Below are positions 22,685-31,961 of a DNA stretch of 64,000 bases, one piece after another (the first letter of the stretch is position 1; every line of letters begins with the position of its first letter). Origin of the DNA: Planctomycetota bacterium (GTDB lineage Bacteria > Planctomycetota > Planctomycetia > Pirellulales > Pirellulaceae). The stretch covers positions 16,749 to 80,748 of the forward strand of contig VGZC01000022.1 in the NCBI GenBank assembly GCA_016872725.1. The letters are read 5' to 3'. The position numbers and the translations under genes were made by a program. Below the pieces are notes generated by a model. That model was not told the origin of the DNA. It was given only the letters and a program-made list of their open reading frames with translations, and searched no databases.

Positions 22685-24604
22685 ATGTCGACCACCACGC
22701 CGCCGCGCCGCAACAAGAAGCGTTCCAAGACAAAACCGGAGGTTCCTCCCGGTATCCCGTCGGACGAGGCCATCGCGGCGCATGCGCTCGATTCGGGAAA
22801 CGGATCGCCGGCCCACGCACCCGATTCCGATTGGGATCGGTGGACCGACTACTTGTCGCGGCGCCAGGTTTTCCGACCTTGGCCCGACGCCGATCCGCGC
22901 GGCGACCGACGCCCCATCTGGTTTTGGGGCCTCCCCGACGACGACACGGTCGCCGAGCTCGGACGATTGTGTTCGGCGCTCGAACGGATCGCGGGCGCGG
23001 GCCTCGGTCAACGATGCGAGCAAAGAAGGCGGAACGAACGAGGCGCGTCGCTCGCCGATCCGCACGGGTCACCGGAAACGGACAACGATGTCTCGGATCG
23101 ATTCAACCGATTCCTGGATCGTTCGAACGCGGAGCCTCGCGCCGCCTCGCTTCGCATCGAGGCCCTGGTCTGGGCATCGGCGTCTCCGTCGCTCGCGAAG
23201 CGGCTCGGCGCGGAACGCTGGCACGCGCTCATGGCGGCGCTGAACCGGCTGGGCGCCGAGGACTGGAACGTGTCGGCGGTTCGCGATCCGTGGCCGTACT
23301 TTCTCGCGTGCGAGTTGCGATTGCTCGTCGCCATGCTCTATCCCGAGATCGCGGCGTACGCCGCGGAGTGGTCGGCTGCGCGGGACGCGCTGTCGCACGG
23401 CGTATGCGAATGGACCGACGGAAAGGGCTGGCCCGTCGCGTCGTACGTGAAGTGGCTGCGGCCCGTCCTCGCATGTTGGGCCCGGTGCCGGTCGCTCGCC
23501 GACGCGCGCGGCGAGCCGTGCTTCCACCGCGAAGCCCGGCGGCAATTCGGCCTGAGCGTGCGCCAGGCAATGGCCCTGTCACGCCCCGACGGCACGCCCG
23601 TGTTCGGCGACGGTCGCTCGTGGTCGCTCGATCGGCCCTTCCTCCAGACACTCCTCCACGCGACGCGCGACAGGACGGCTCAATGCCTGGTTGACACGGC
23701 GTTCACCGACAAACCGTCCGGTCGCGGACGACGGTCCGCCGAACGCTTGCCGAGAGCATCGCGCGTTTCCGAATGGTCACGGCTCGCCGTGCTGCGGACC
23801 GATTGGTCGCCCCGCGCCGCGCGGCTCACGGTCGCCTTCGATAGCCATCGCATCCTCGGCGAGTTCCAGGTCGGGGAATTCCGGTTATGGTCGGGTGATT
23901 GCAGTCCGGAGGTCCGCATCGATGGAGCATGCGTGAATCCATCCACGGAATACGAAGTCGTCTGCTCGTTCCACGACAAGGACGTCGAGTACGTCGAACT
24001 GCAATGCCGGTTCGGGAACGAATGGAAACTGCAGCGGCAGATGATGCTCGCGCTGCGCGACGAGTTCCTCTTGATCGCCGACGCGCTGATCGGACCGCGC
24101 CGCGCGGCGGTCGAACATGCGTTCACGCTGCCCGCGCCGACGCGCGTCGACGCGAGGCTTGCCGACGCGTCCCGCGAAGGCGCGTGGATGGTCGACGGGA
24201 AGCGACGAGCCTGGGCCCTCCCGATCGGTCTGCCCGAATGGCGGGCCGAACCATCGACGGGCGAACTGATCGTCCACGACGGCGGACTCACGCTCTCGAG
24301 CCGATCCGAGGGTCGAGCCGTGTTCTGCCCGCTGTTCATCGACTTCTCCAAGCACCGCCGCGACCTCGCTCGGACGTGGCGCCGACTCACCGTTGCCGAG
24401 GATCGAACGCGGCTCCCGCCCGACCGGGCGGCCGGTTTTCGGGTGCGGATCGGGAAGGAACAGTGGCTGATCTACCGATCGCTCGACAAGCAAGCCTGCC
24501 GATCGGTGCTCGGCCAACACCTCTTGCCCGAATTCGTCGTCGGCCGCTTCCCCGGTTCGGGCCAATTGGATGTCCTGATTCAAATCGAAGCCGCCGATGG
24601 ATGA
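22685..24604 (+). CDS. Large conserved-looking protein, possibly heparinase II/III-like
   Basis: A 639-residue protein with no signal peptide. The first 30 residues are basic and low complexity. Residues about 30-300 are helical and Trp-rich. After a segment containing SRPDGTPVFGDGRSW (near 305), the C-terminal half is beta-rich (for example SRVSEWSRLAVLRTDW and EYEVVCSFHDKDVEYVELQC). The helical-then-beta layout recalls heparinase II/III-like proteins, but I do not see a certain catalytic motif, so the function stays open. The in-frame region upstream of 22685 was rejected because it crosses the divergent gene. The last 8 bases overlap yggS, so the three following genes are coupled. Confidence 0.6.
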   Translation: MSTTTPPRRNKKRSKTKPEVPPGIPSDEAIAAHALDSGNGSPAHAPDSDWDRWTDYLSRRQVFRPWPDADPRGDRRPIWFWGLPDDDTVAELGRLCSALERIAGAGLGQRCEQRRRNERGASLADPHGSPETDNDVSDRFNRFLDRSNAEPRAASLRIEALVWASASPSLAKRLGAERWHALMAALNRLGAEDWNVSAVRDPWPYFLACELRLLVAMLYPEIAAYAAEWSAARDALSHGVCEWTDGKGWPVASYVKWLRPVLACWARCRSLADARGEPCFHREARRQFGLSVRQAMALSRPDGTPVFGDGRSWSLDRPFLQTLLHATRDRTAQCLVDTAFTDKPSGRGRRSAERLPRASRVSEWSRLAVLRTDWSPRAARLTVAFDSHRILGEFQVGEFRLWSGDCSPEVRIDGACVNPSTEYEVVCSFHDKDVEYVELQCRFGNEWKLQRQMMLALRDEFLLIADALIGPRRAAVEHAFTLPAPTRVDARLADASREGAWMVDGKRRAWALPIGLPEWRAEPSTGELIVHDGGLTLSSRSEGRAVFCPLFIDFSKHRRDLARTWRRLTVAEDRTRLPPDRAAGFRVRIGKEQWLIYRSLDKQACRSVLGQHLLPEFVVGRFPGSGQLDVLIQIEAADG

Positions 24605-25307
24605 TCTTATCCGCCGATTGGAAGGGAACCTGGGGCGCGTCCGCGCTCGTATCGATAACGCCGCGGGCCGCGCGGGCCGCGACCCGTCGCGCGTTCGGCT
24701 CGTCGCGATCACCAAGTACGTGGATCCGCGCGGAGCCCGCGCGCTGGTCGCCGCCGGTTGCCGAGTGCTCGGCGAAAACCGCCCCCAGTCGCTGTGGGAA
24801 AAGGCGGACTCGCTGAACGATCTGCCGGTTGAATGGCACCTCGTCGGCCCTTTGCAGCGCAACAAGGTGCGGCGCACGCTTCCCCTCACGGCGTGCGTCC
24901 ATTCGGTCGACAGCGTTCGGTTGCTCGAGGAAATCAACGCGTGCGCCGAATCGCTCGGCAAGGTCCAGGACGTCTTGTTGGAAGTCAATGTTTCGGGCGA
25001 TTCGGCCAAACACGGTTTTCATCCGCGGGCATTGGCCGGAATCGTTGGGGAACTTACCCGATTCCCCCGGCTTGCCGCGCGCGGCCTGATGACGATGGCG
25101 TCGCTGAACCACCCGGGCGACGCGGCCCGAGTCGATTTCCGCGCGCTCCGCGACCTGAGGGATTTTCTCAATCGGAAACCACCTCCCACCGGACCGCTCG
25201 TCGAACTCTCGATGGGCATGAGCGACGATTTTGAGACGGCCGTCGAGGAAGGCGCGACGATGGTTCGAATCGGTTCGGCTCTGTTCGAAGGACTTTCCGG
25301 TGGATGA
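24597..25307 (+). CDS. yggS: YggS family pyridoxal phosphate homeostasis protein
   Basis: A 236-residue single-domain PLP-binding protein. The PLP lysine is in VAITKYV at residue 40. The family landmarks VLGENRPQ, EWHLVGPLQRNK, VNVSGD and LSMGMSDDFETAVEEGATMVRIGSALF in its parts are all present. YggS/PLPBP proteins keep free PLP low and influence amino acid and coenzyme balance. They have no known catalytic turnover. The ATG overlaps the preceding gene by 8 bases, and its end overlaps the GTG of yggU by 8 bases. This yggS-yggU arrangement is common in many bacteria. Confidence 0.93.
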   Translation: MDDLIRRLEGNLGRVRARIDNAAGRAGRDPSRVRLVAITKYVDPRGARALVAAGCRVLGENRPQSLWEKADSLNDLPVEWHLVGPLQRNKVRRTLPLTACVHSVDSVRLLEEINACAESLGKVQDVLLEVNVSGDSAKHGFHPRALAGIVGELTRFPRLAARGLMTMASLNHPGDAARVDFRALRDLRDFLNRKPPPTGPLVELSMGMSDDFETAVEEGATMVRIGSALFEGLSGG

Positions 25308-25599
25308 ACGGGCAAGCGGGGCGGAAGGCGCGGCGCTCCCCGTGCGAGCGGCGGCCGGCGCCCGATCGAACCAGATCCTCGGCTGGCACGCCGGCGAACT
25401 CAAGGTCGCCGTGACGCAGATCGCGGAACGGGGCAAGGCCAATCAGGCCATCATCGAACTGCTCGCCCGGCGGTTGAAACTGCGCCGATCGCAGATCGTC
25501 CTTCGCAGCGGGCCGACCGCCTCGCGCAAGGTCTTCCTGGTCCGCGACATCACGTCCGACGATCTCAACGCGCGGATCCAAGCCGCGCTCGACGCATGA
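25300..25599 (+). CDS. yggU: DUF167 / YggU family protein
   Basis: A 99-residue protein of the DUF167 family. Visible hallmarks are the opening AGARSNQILGWHAGELKVAV, the GKANQAIIELLA helix and RSQIVLRSGPTASRKVFLV. The fold is small alpha/beta, and the function is unknown. GTG 25300 was chosen because it sits in the usual overlap with yggS and gives the usual family length (about 95-100). An upstream in-frame ATG at 25231 would add 23 residues lying inside yggS. Confidence 0.88.
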   Translation: MDERASGAEGAALPVRAAAGARSNQILGWHAGELKVAVTQIAERGKANQAIIELLARRLKLRRSQIVLRSGPTASRKVFLVRDITSDDLNARIQAALDA

Positions 25600-25838
25600 T
25601 CCGGGCCGGGAACACCGGCGAACCGCGCAGCGGGCGCAAGGCCGGGGACCTGCGAAGGCCGAACCGGTTATTCGGAAAAAGCTGGCTGCCCGCGATCGGT
25701 CCAGTCGAACAGCAGTATACCGAACGACGGCGCGGCACAGAGAAGGCTGGGGTCGGATCGCGCCCGACGCCCTCCCGTCCGAGCGGCACGCGATGCGCGG
25801 GCCCCGCCGGTCGTTCGGGTGCCTGGGAGGGAGACTCC

Positions 25839-26399
25839 GTGATTGGGAAGCTTGGCACCTTGATCGTCTCCGCGGTCGTTGCCTTCTCGATCGGCGGCAC
25901 GGCCTCCGTCGGTTGCGGGCAGACGAGCCCGAGCGACCAAGACGCATCGCCGCCGCCCCAGGCGGGACCCATGCTGCGTTCCCTGAAGGACGTGGATCGG
26001 CGGATCCAACCACCCGGCGAGGAGTTGCCGCCCGACCAATCGGCCGAGATCCTGGGTGAGTGGAGCGCGCGGGAAGGGCAGGTCGTGATTCCCTATTACT
26101 GGGAAGCGCCGGAGATCTGGCACAACCCGCTCTATTTCGACGACGTGCTGCTGGAACGATATGGCCAGACCGCGCCGCCCCGATTGCAGCCGTACGTCTC
26201 CGGCGCGCACTTCTTCCTCCAGTTTCCCATTCTGCCCTACAAGGCGACGATCGACCGGCCGTTCGATTGCAAGACGAATCTCGGATACTACCGGCCGGGG
26301 AGCCCGGCGCCTTGCGTGGGACGACGCATGCCCCTCCAGGCCGATGCGGCATTGGTTGAAACGGGCGTATGGATCGCCCTCCTCTTTGTCTTGCCGTAG
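25839..26399 (+). CDS. Planctomycete secreted protein of unknown function
   Basis: A 186-residue protein from a GTG preceded by GGGAGGGAG. An N-terminal hydrophobic segment with a cysteine (ASVGC near residue 28) suggests a lipoprotein or cleaved signal. The mature part has a Pro-rich linker, then a Tyr/Trp/Pro-rich region (IPYYWEAPEIWHNPLYFDDV, HFFLQFPILPYKA, NLGYYRPGSPAPC). A hydrophobic C-terminus (IALLFVLP) ends the chain. I have a general impression that this pattern recurs in planctomycetes, but I cannot name a domain. It precedes the TolC-like gene by 27 bases, so the two may be co-transcribed and act together in the envelope. Confidence 0.62.
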   Translation: MIGKLGTLIVSAVVAFSIGGTASVGCGQTSPSDQDASPPPQAGPMLRSLKDVDRRIQPPGEELPPDQSAEILGEWSAREGQVVIPYYWEAPEIWHNPLYFDDVLLERYGQTAPPRLQPYVSGAHFFLQFPILPYKATIDRPFDCKTNLGYYRPGSPAPCVGRRMPLQADAALVETGVWIALLFVLP

Positions 26400-26426
26400 G
26401 ACAGGACCCTCCATCGAAAGGACTCG

Positions 26427-28469
26427 GTGGGGATCGAACGCGGCGGTATCGAAGAACGCGAATGGTCCGAACGGACCCGAATGATGGCGAGGTCGAGGGA
26501 CATGGAAGCGAGGCAGGGACGCGATCGCTCCGAGAACATCCGTCGTTGGACGGCGGGTTGGATCGCTTGTGGGTGGTTCGTGGCGGCCGGCGCCGTCCTG
26601 GGCTGCCGTTTGCGATCGGATTGTCGGTTCGGCGATTCGTGGCACGACTATCGAACGCTCGCAACGGAAACCGAGTACCCCGAGGTGACGCGCGAGCCCG
26701 ACGAGTCGATTCGCGCGACGGCGAGCCCCCACACGCTGCGCAACGTGGACGACGCGGCGACGTGGGACCTGTCGCTCGACGAGGCGATCCAGATCGCGCT
26801 CGGCAACAGCCGGGTGATGCGGGACCTGGGCGGCCGCGTCGTCAGCGCGCCGGGCGCCTCGCGAACGATCTTCGATCCGGCCATTCAGGAAACGAGCCCC
26901 CTGTCGGGAACCGAGGCGGCGCTCAGCGCTTTCGATGCGCAGCTCAACTCGCGGTTGTTCCTCAACCACAACGAACGAACGTTCAACAACTTCTTCTTCG
27001 GCGGCGGCGCCGCCAGTTTCAAGCAGAATGCGGCGAACTTCGAGACCGAGGTATCCAAGCAGTCGGCGGAAGGCACGGCGTTCGCGCTGCGCAACATCAC
27101 GACCTATGACCGAAACACGTCACCGGTCAACCGGTTTCCGAGCGCGTTTGAAACGATGTTCGAGTCCGAGTTCCGGCATCCTCTGTTGCAGGGAGCCGGC
27201 ACCGAGTTCAACCGGATCGCGGGCCCCGGGGCGCGCGCGGGCGTCTACAACGGCGTCTTACTCGCCCGCATCAACACCGATGTGGCGATCGCCGACTTCG
27301 AGATCGGCGTCCGCGACCTGGTTCGCGACGTCGAACAGACCTATTGGGAGCTCTGTCTCGCGTACCGGGTCCTCGACGCGCAGCGGAGCAATCGGGACGC
27401 GGCGCTCCGGATCTGGCGCGTCCTCAAGACCCAGTTGGAGCTTGGAGCCACGGCGCGCTACGACGAATCGCTTGCCCGCGAGCAATACTACTCGGCGGAA
27501 GCCGCCGTCGAAGACGCCTTGGACGGCGGTTCCGCGACGGGGCTTGGCGTCTATGGCGTGGAGCGGCGGCTTCGACGATTGCTGGGCCTGCCCGTCGCCG
27601 ACGGCAAGGTGATTCGGCCGGTCGACGAGCCGAAACTGACCGAGTTCCGATTCGAATGGCGTGATTCGCTCGCCCAGTCCTTCTGGCGCCGCCCCGAGCT
27701 GCGGCGGCAACAATGGCAGATCAAACGGCGGGAACTTGAATTGGTCGCCGCGCGGAATTTCCGGCTCGGACGACTCGACCTCGTCGGACTCTACCGATGG
27801 CGCGGTTTTGGAGACGACCTGTTCGGGAACCCGAATGTGACGAACGGCAGCGCGATGGCCGACCTGTTCTCGGGCGATTTGCAGGATTGGCAAATGGGCG
27901 TCCAATACTCCAATCCGATCGGCAATCGGCTCGGCAATACGGCCGTGCGGAACGCCGAACTGCTGCTCGCCCGGGAGCGGGCCCTGTATCGCGATCAGGA
28001 GCTCCTCGTCTCGCACGAGCTGGCCGATGCCTTCGCCGGCCTGGACCGGGCCTACGTCGTCACCAAGTCGAACTACAACCGGCGGATCGCGTCGTACGAA
28101 CAGGTGCAGGTGAAACAGATCCGGTACGACGGCGGCGCGGAAAAACTCGACTTCCTGCTCGACGCCATACGCCGCGCGACGATCGCCGATATCGCCTACT
28201 ACCGCGCGCTGACCGATTACAACCTGGCCTTGCTGCAGATCGACGTGGCTCGAGGGACCGTCCTGGTCCAGCGCGGCGTCGAACTCGCCGAAGGCCCCTG
28301 GTCGACCGACGCGCACGAGGCGGCCGCCAAAGAGTCGCGTCGTTTCGGACCGTTCCGCATGAGCGAATGCGTCGTCGAGCCGTGTCCGGTCAGCGCGGGT
28401 ACGATCGAGGACATTCCGCCGGGCTCCGCCGTCGAACCCGGGGCTCCTACGCCGGCGGCCGATCCCTGA
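26427..28469 (+). CDS. TolC-like outer membrane efflux protein
   Basis: A 680-residue protein with two outer-membrane-efflux repeats. The N-terminal part (first about 60 residues) is basic with a hydrophobic stretch ending in a possible lipobox, [17 protein letters not shown] near residue 112 is the typical start of the first repeat. Long coiled-coil helices follow, including [20 protein letters not shown] and, in the second repeat, [16 protein letters not shown]. TolC proteins form outer-membrane channels for type I secretion or RND pumps, but no partner pump is in the window. GTG 26427 follows GAAAGGA. ATG codons at 26481 and 26502 are possible alternatives. Confidence 0.82.
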   Translation: MGIERGGIEEREWSERTRMMARSRDMEARQGRDRSENIRRWTAGWIACGWFVAAGAVLGCRLRSDCRFGDSWHDYRTLATETEYPEVTREPDESIRATASPHTLRNVDDAATWDLSLDEAIQIALGNSRVMRDLGGRVVSAPGASRTIFDPAIQETSPLSGTEAALSAFDAQLNSRLFLNHNERTFNNFFFGGGAASFKQNAANFETEVSKQSAEGTAFALRNITTYDRNTSPVNRFPSAFETMFESEFRHPLLQGAGTEFNRIAGPGARAGVYNGVLLARINTDVAIADFEIGVRDLVRDVEQTYWELCLAYRVLDAQRSNRDAALRIWRVLKTQLELGATARYDESLAREQYYSAEAAVEDALDGGSATGLGVYGVERRLRRLLGLPVADGKVIRPVDEPKLTEFRFEWRDSLAQSFWRRPELRRQQWQIKRRELELVAARNFRLGRLDLVGLYRWRGFGDDLFGNPNVTNGSAMADLFSGDLQDWQMGVQYSNPIGNRLGNTAVRNAELLLARERALYRDQELLVSHELADAFAGLDRAYVVTKSNYNRRIASYEQVQVKQIRYDGGAEKLDFLLDAIRRATIADIAYYRALTDYNLALLQIDVARGTVLVQRGVELAEGPWSTDAHEAAAKESRRFGPFRMSECVVEPCPVSAGTIEDIPPGSAVEPGAPTPAADP

Positions 28470-28475
28470 TACAAT
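28467..28475 (+). promoter_or_regulatory. Extended -10 promoter upstream of greA
   Basis: TGATACAAT is a TG-n-TACAAT extended -10 element that overlaps the end of the TolC-like gene. No clear -35 is seen, as expected for this class. The expected start is near 28482, giving a leader of about 97 nt. Confidence 0.5.
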
Positions 28476-28578
28476 GGGCCTCGTGCCCGCCCGCATCAAC
28501 CGCGCACGGTCCGTGGCGGGCGCTCGTTCGGCCGAGCCGAGCGTCCGCACCGCACCCCTGGCGCAGGAGTTTGGTCGC

Positions 28579-29064
28579 ATGGTCGATATCGTCCCGATGA
28601 CGCGCGACGCCTACAATCGGAAGAAGGCGGAAGTCGATCGACTCGAGCGCGAAGAGATGCCCAAGATCGCGGAGAAGATCGCGCAGGCGCGCGCCGAGGG
28701 CGACCTCAAGGAAAACGCCGAATACCATGCGCAGCGCGAAGCCCAGGGTCTCCTCCAGGCCAAGATCAATCAGATCAAGACCGAGCTGGCGCGGGCCCGC
28801 ATCGTCGATATGGCCAACGTGCCCCGCGACGAGGTCGCGTTCGGTGCGACGGTCGTCGTCCGCGACCTCGACTATGGCGACGAAGAGGAATTCACGCTCG
28901 TCGGAGCGGGCGACGAGGATTACGATTCCGGTCGGTACCTGATCACGAGCCCCATCGGACAGGGATTGCTCGGCAAGAAACAGGGCGACCGGGTCGACAT
29001 CCCCGTCCCCAAGGGCGTGCTGAAATACGAGATCCTCGCGATCCGTTACGAATCGGGAAGATAG
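28579..29064 (+). CDS. greA: Transcription elongation factor GreA
   Basis: A 161-residue GreA. The N-terminal coiled coil carries the acidic tip needed to stimulate RNA cleavage by stalled RNA polymerase ([18 protein letters not shown], about residues 38-55). The C-terminal FKBP-like domain has [16 protein letters not shown]. Length and motifs fit GreA. ATG at 28579 was chosen by homology because an in-frame ORF reaching back to 28474 adds unrelated residues. Its last 19 bases overlap the end of the convergent zinc-ribbon gene. Confidence 0.94.
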   Translation: MVDIVPMTRDAYNRKKAEVDRLEREEMPKIAEKIAQARAEGDLKENAEYHAQREAQGLLQAKINQIKTELARARIVDMANVPRDEVAFGATVVVRDLDYGDEEEFTLVGAGDEDYDSGRYLITSPIGQGLLGKKQGDRVDIPVPKGVLKYEILAIRYESGR

Positions 29065-29750
29065 AGCAGGCAGCCGCAATTGCGGCAGGCGGCGAGCCGC
29101 GCGAGACGCAATTCGGCGACCATCTGGGATGTCAGCGATTGATTGCACCCGCCGCAAAAGCCGCCGTCGGCGGGGGCGAGCGCGTCCTCGCCTCGAACCT
29201 TGCTCAGCCGCAAGTACTCGGGGCGAATGTCGTCGGGCAGGCGCGATTCGGCCTCATGGAGCTGGTCCGTGACGCGGGCCAGCTCGCTTTCAAGGCCGGC
29301 CTGTTCCTGGGCGATCCGTTTGCGGTTCTTCTCCAAATCCTCGCGGGTAAGTTGGAGTTGGCGGTCGGCCTGGCCCACCTTGCGTTGGAACGTGTCGATC
29401 GCTTCGAGCCCTTCGAGGATCTCGTCTTCGAGCACGAGGTTGGCCTGGCGGTCCGCCGCGATTTGCTCCTTGAGCGTCTGGTATTCGCGATTGGTGGCGC
29501 AGGCGTTCAGCTTTCCGTTCAGGTCGGCGATCCGCGCTTCGCGCTGGCGCAGTTGGAGTTGTTTCTGATCGACGGCCACCCGCGCGCGGGTGTGCGATTC
29601 CTTGGCCGCCTTCAGCCCTTCGTCACATGCCTTGACGTTCGCCTCGCCCGCGTGCACGGCTTTCGGCCCCTGGGCCAGCCGCTCACGCAGGTCGGTGAGC
29701 TGCTTGTGGATCCGGTGCAGATCCCGCAACACTTCCCCCAAACCGGTCAT
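29046..29750 (-). CDS. Coiled-coil protein with C4 zinc ribbon
   Basis: A 234-residue protein. About residues 1-170 form a long coiled coil of Glu/Arg/Leu heptads, and the C-terminus carries CGGCNQSL and CRNCGCLL, a four-cysteine zinc ribbon. This is the zf-RING_7/CdsZ-like family, which in many bacteria sits next to rpoD-dnaG or ribosome-related genes and has been linked to ribosome or translation regulation, though I cannot tell its role here. ATG at 29750 was chosen because the added upstream residues are not coiled coil. It follows rpoD by 267 bases on the same strand. Confidence 0.8.
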   Translation of the reverse strand: MTGLGEVLRDLHRIHKQLTDLRERLAQGPKAVHAGEANVKACDEGLKAAKESHTRARVAVDQKQLQLRQREARIADLNGKLNACATNREYQTLKEQIAADRQANLVLEDEILEGLEAIDTFQRKVGQADRQLQLTREDLEKNRKRIAQEQAGLESELARVTDQLHEAESRLPDDIRPEYLRLSKVRGEDALAPADGGFCGGCNQSLTSQMVAELRLARLAACRNCGCLLYLPDS

Positions 29751-30017
29751 GGACTGGCTTCCCTCCGCGGACGCTCCGATCGATCGGACTCGGCGCACCC
29801 AGCCGTATCACCGCCGTGCGACGCGGCGAAAAGCGACCGCCGCGCACTTCCGAATGCCCATCTTCGCCCCTGGGAGGGTCGCTGTCGAGTACGCCTTGGC
29901 GCGCCCTCGCCGATTCCCGAGTCGGGCGGCCGCCGCTTCGCGCGCCGCGAACGACTCCAAGAACAAGGAACGAGGCGTCGAGACGGCGCGCCCCGACGCC
30001 TCGTTCGTGTCCGACGT

Positions 30018-31667
30018 TCAACCGGCCACGCCGCGGAGGAATCCTTCGAGCACCCGGCTTCGAACGGGGTTTTGCAGTTTCTTGACCGCTTTCGCCTCGA
30101 TCTGCCGGACACGCTCGCGCGTCACCTTGAAGATGCGTCCGACCTCCTCGAGCGTGTAGGTGTATCCGTCGCCGAGCCCATACCGGAGGCGGATGATCTC
30201 GCGCTCGCGGTACGTCAGCGTCTTCAACAGACCCTCGATCTTCTCGCGGAGGATTTCGTTGCCCGCGTTCCGCACCGGGTTGTCGCTCTTCGAATCCTCA
30301 ATGAACTCGCCAAACGCGCAGTCCTCGCCCTCGCCGATCGGCCGGTCGAGGCTCACGGGATGGCGGCCGATATCCATGACCCGGCGGACCTCGTCGACAT
30401 CCATTTCGGCGAGCCTCGCGATCTCGTCCATCGACGGCTCGCGCTTGAGCTCCTGCAGGAGGCGCTTCTGGAGGTTGCGCAGCCGCGACAGCACGTCGAT
30501 CATGTGGACCGGGATGCGGATCGTGCGAGCCTGATCGGCGATGGCGCGCGTGATCGCCTGCCGGATCCACCAGGTCGCGTACGTCGAGAACTTGAAGCCC
30601 CGGCGATACTCGTATTTGTCGACCGCGCGCATGAGGCCCGTATTGCCTTCCTGGATGAGGTCGAGGAAGCTCAGTCCGCGGTTGCGGTACTTCTTGGCGA
30701 TCGAAACGACGAGTCGCAGGTTGCCGCTCGAGAGCTGCCGTTTGACGATCTCGTAGTCCTGGAACTGCTTCCGAATGGTCTCGCATCGGCGAGCGAGGCT
30801 GCGCGGGCTTTCCTGCGTCTTGAGGAACAAGCCGGACAACGCGCGGCGCAGTTCGGTCCTTTCCTGTCCCGCCGTCCGATCGTCGCGGATCGCGTCCAGC
30901 CGCGCGAGAACCTCGCGTTTCCGTTCGAGAAACTCGACCAATTGCCTCATCAGCGGTTGCACGCGGCGCGTGCGCAGACTGAGTTCCTCGACGAGATGCA
31001 GGCACTTGCGGCGGCACCGCACGAACGCGCGCCGCGCCGCGATCCGCTCGCCGCGCGGCGTCGACTTGCGGACCAGCGTCTCGAAACGACGGCGGTTCTC
31101 GTCGAGCAGCCTTTGCAGGGTCGCCAGGTTGTGCGGCATGCGGGCGAGGATCTGCTCCTTCGTCAACCGCTCGGTCAGCGATACCTTGATCGTCCGGTCG
31201 AACGGAAGATCGCCCGCATGCACCTTGCTCAGCGTCTCGACGGTCGCCCGCATCGCGAAGTCGCAGGCGAGCACCGAGCGGCGGAACCGCTTCCGGGTGA
31301 TCTCGACCTTCTTCGCCAATGCGATCTCCTCGGCCCGCGACAACAAGGGAAGCTCGGCCATCTGGCTCAGATACATGCGGATCGGATCGTCGCTCGGCTT
31401 CGGCGGCTCGACCGGAAGTCCGGTCGCGTCCGCCTTGTCGCCTTCCGCATTCGGCTCGCGGCTCGCCACGCCCGGAAAGGGCAGAATGGGCGAACGGTCG
31501 AGCAGTTCGATGCCGGACTCGTCGAGCGCGGCGAGGAGGTTGTCGAGCTTCTCCGGGCTCACATCCTCGTCGGGCAGATACGCGTTCACCTCGTCGTACG
31601 TCAGGAACCCTTGGGCACGGCCTTTCCGGATCAACGAACGAAGGTCCTTCTCCGCATGATGATTCAC
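30018..31667 (-). CDS. rpoD: RNA polymerase primary sigma factor, RpoD/SigA type
   Basis: A 549-residue group 1 sigma factor. Region 1.1-like sequence occupies the first 60 residues ([19 protein letters not shown]) and region 1.2 is around [22 protein letters not shown] long non-conserved, Arg-rich insert comes next. Region 2 is intact ([51 protein letters not shown]). Regions 3 and 4 end with [23 protein letters not shown] 31667 is preceded by CAAGGAG. Regions 2.4 and 4.2 look standard, in line with the TTGACA/TANNNT promoters in the window. It lies downstream of dnaG, as in the classical macromolecular synthesis operon. Confidence 0.94.
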   Translation of the reverse strand: MNHHAEKDLRSLIRKGRAQGFLTYDEVNAYLPDEDVSPEKLDNLLAALDESGIELLDRSPILPFPGVASREPNAEGDKADATGLPVEPPKPSDDPIRMYLSQMAELPLLSRAEEIALAKKVEITRKRFRRSVLACDFAMRATVETLSKVHAGDLPFDRTIKVSLTERLTKEQILARMPHNLATLQRLLDENRRRFETLVRKSTPRGERIAARRAFVRCRRKCLHLVEELSLRTRRVQPLMRQLVEFLERKREVLARLDAIRDDRTAGQERTELRRALSGLFLKTQESPRSLARRCETIRKQFQDYEIVKRQLSSGNLRLVVSIAKKYRNRGLSFLDLIQEGNTGLMRAVDKYEYRRGFKFSTYATWWIRQAITRAIADQARTIRIPVHMIDVLSRLRNLQKRLLQELKREPSMDEIARLAEMDVDEVRRVMDIGRHPVSLDRPIGEGEDCAFGEFIEDSKSDNPVRNAGNEILREKIEGLLKTLTYREREIIRLRYGLGDGYTYTLEEVGRIFKVTRERVRQIEAKAVKKLQNPVRSRVLEGFLRGVAG

Positions 31668-31875
31668 CGTAAACTCCTTGCGCCTCGTGCGCCGTGTCAA
31701 AACCAAACCGCGCCCCCACGCTCCCCCCAGCGGGATTTCAATCCGGCGTGAGCCGCGGCCGTCGACGAACGTCCCCTCCTTGGGCGCGGTGATACCAGGC
31801 CATCGGCGAGTCCGATCGATTACCTCCTCGATTCCATGTCCATGCGCGCCGTCCATCCACGCACCGCGCGCGTCG

Positions 31876-31931
31876 CTTCCGTCTTCCGTCTTCCGTACTC
31901 CGTCTTCCGTACTCCGTCTTCCGTACTCCGT
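31876..31931. repeat. Heptamer tandem repeat between dnaG and rpoD
   Basis: Eight consecutive 7-bp units. Three copies of CTTCCGT are followed by alternating ACTCCGT and CTTCCGT, ending in ACTCCGT. On the transcribed minus strand they read ACGGAAG or ACGGAGT. A ninth, degraded unit (CTTCGGG) follows. The array sits in the 294-base spacer of the operon, which otherwise holds no convincing gene. It could vary in copy number by slippage or shape the rpoD leader. Confidence 0.9.
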
Positions 31932-31961
31932 CTTCGGGACGGCGTCCTCGTGATTTCCGAC

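Noticed and set aside
25255..25285. GGTTCGAATC resembling a tRNA T-loop
   Set aside because: It lies inside yggS, and no acceptor, D or anticodon arm can be found around it. No tRNA was found elsewhere in the window.
31695..31700. Perfect TTGACA on the minus strand just upstream of rpoD
   Set aside because: Seventeen bases downstream lies the ribosome-binding site and no -10-like hexamer; a start there would remove the Shine-Dalgarno. rpoD is more simply transcribed from the dnaG promoter.
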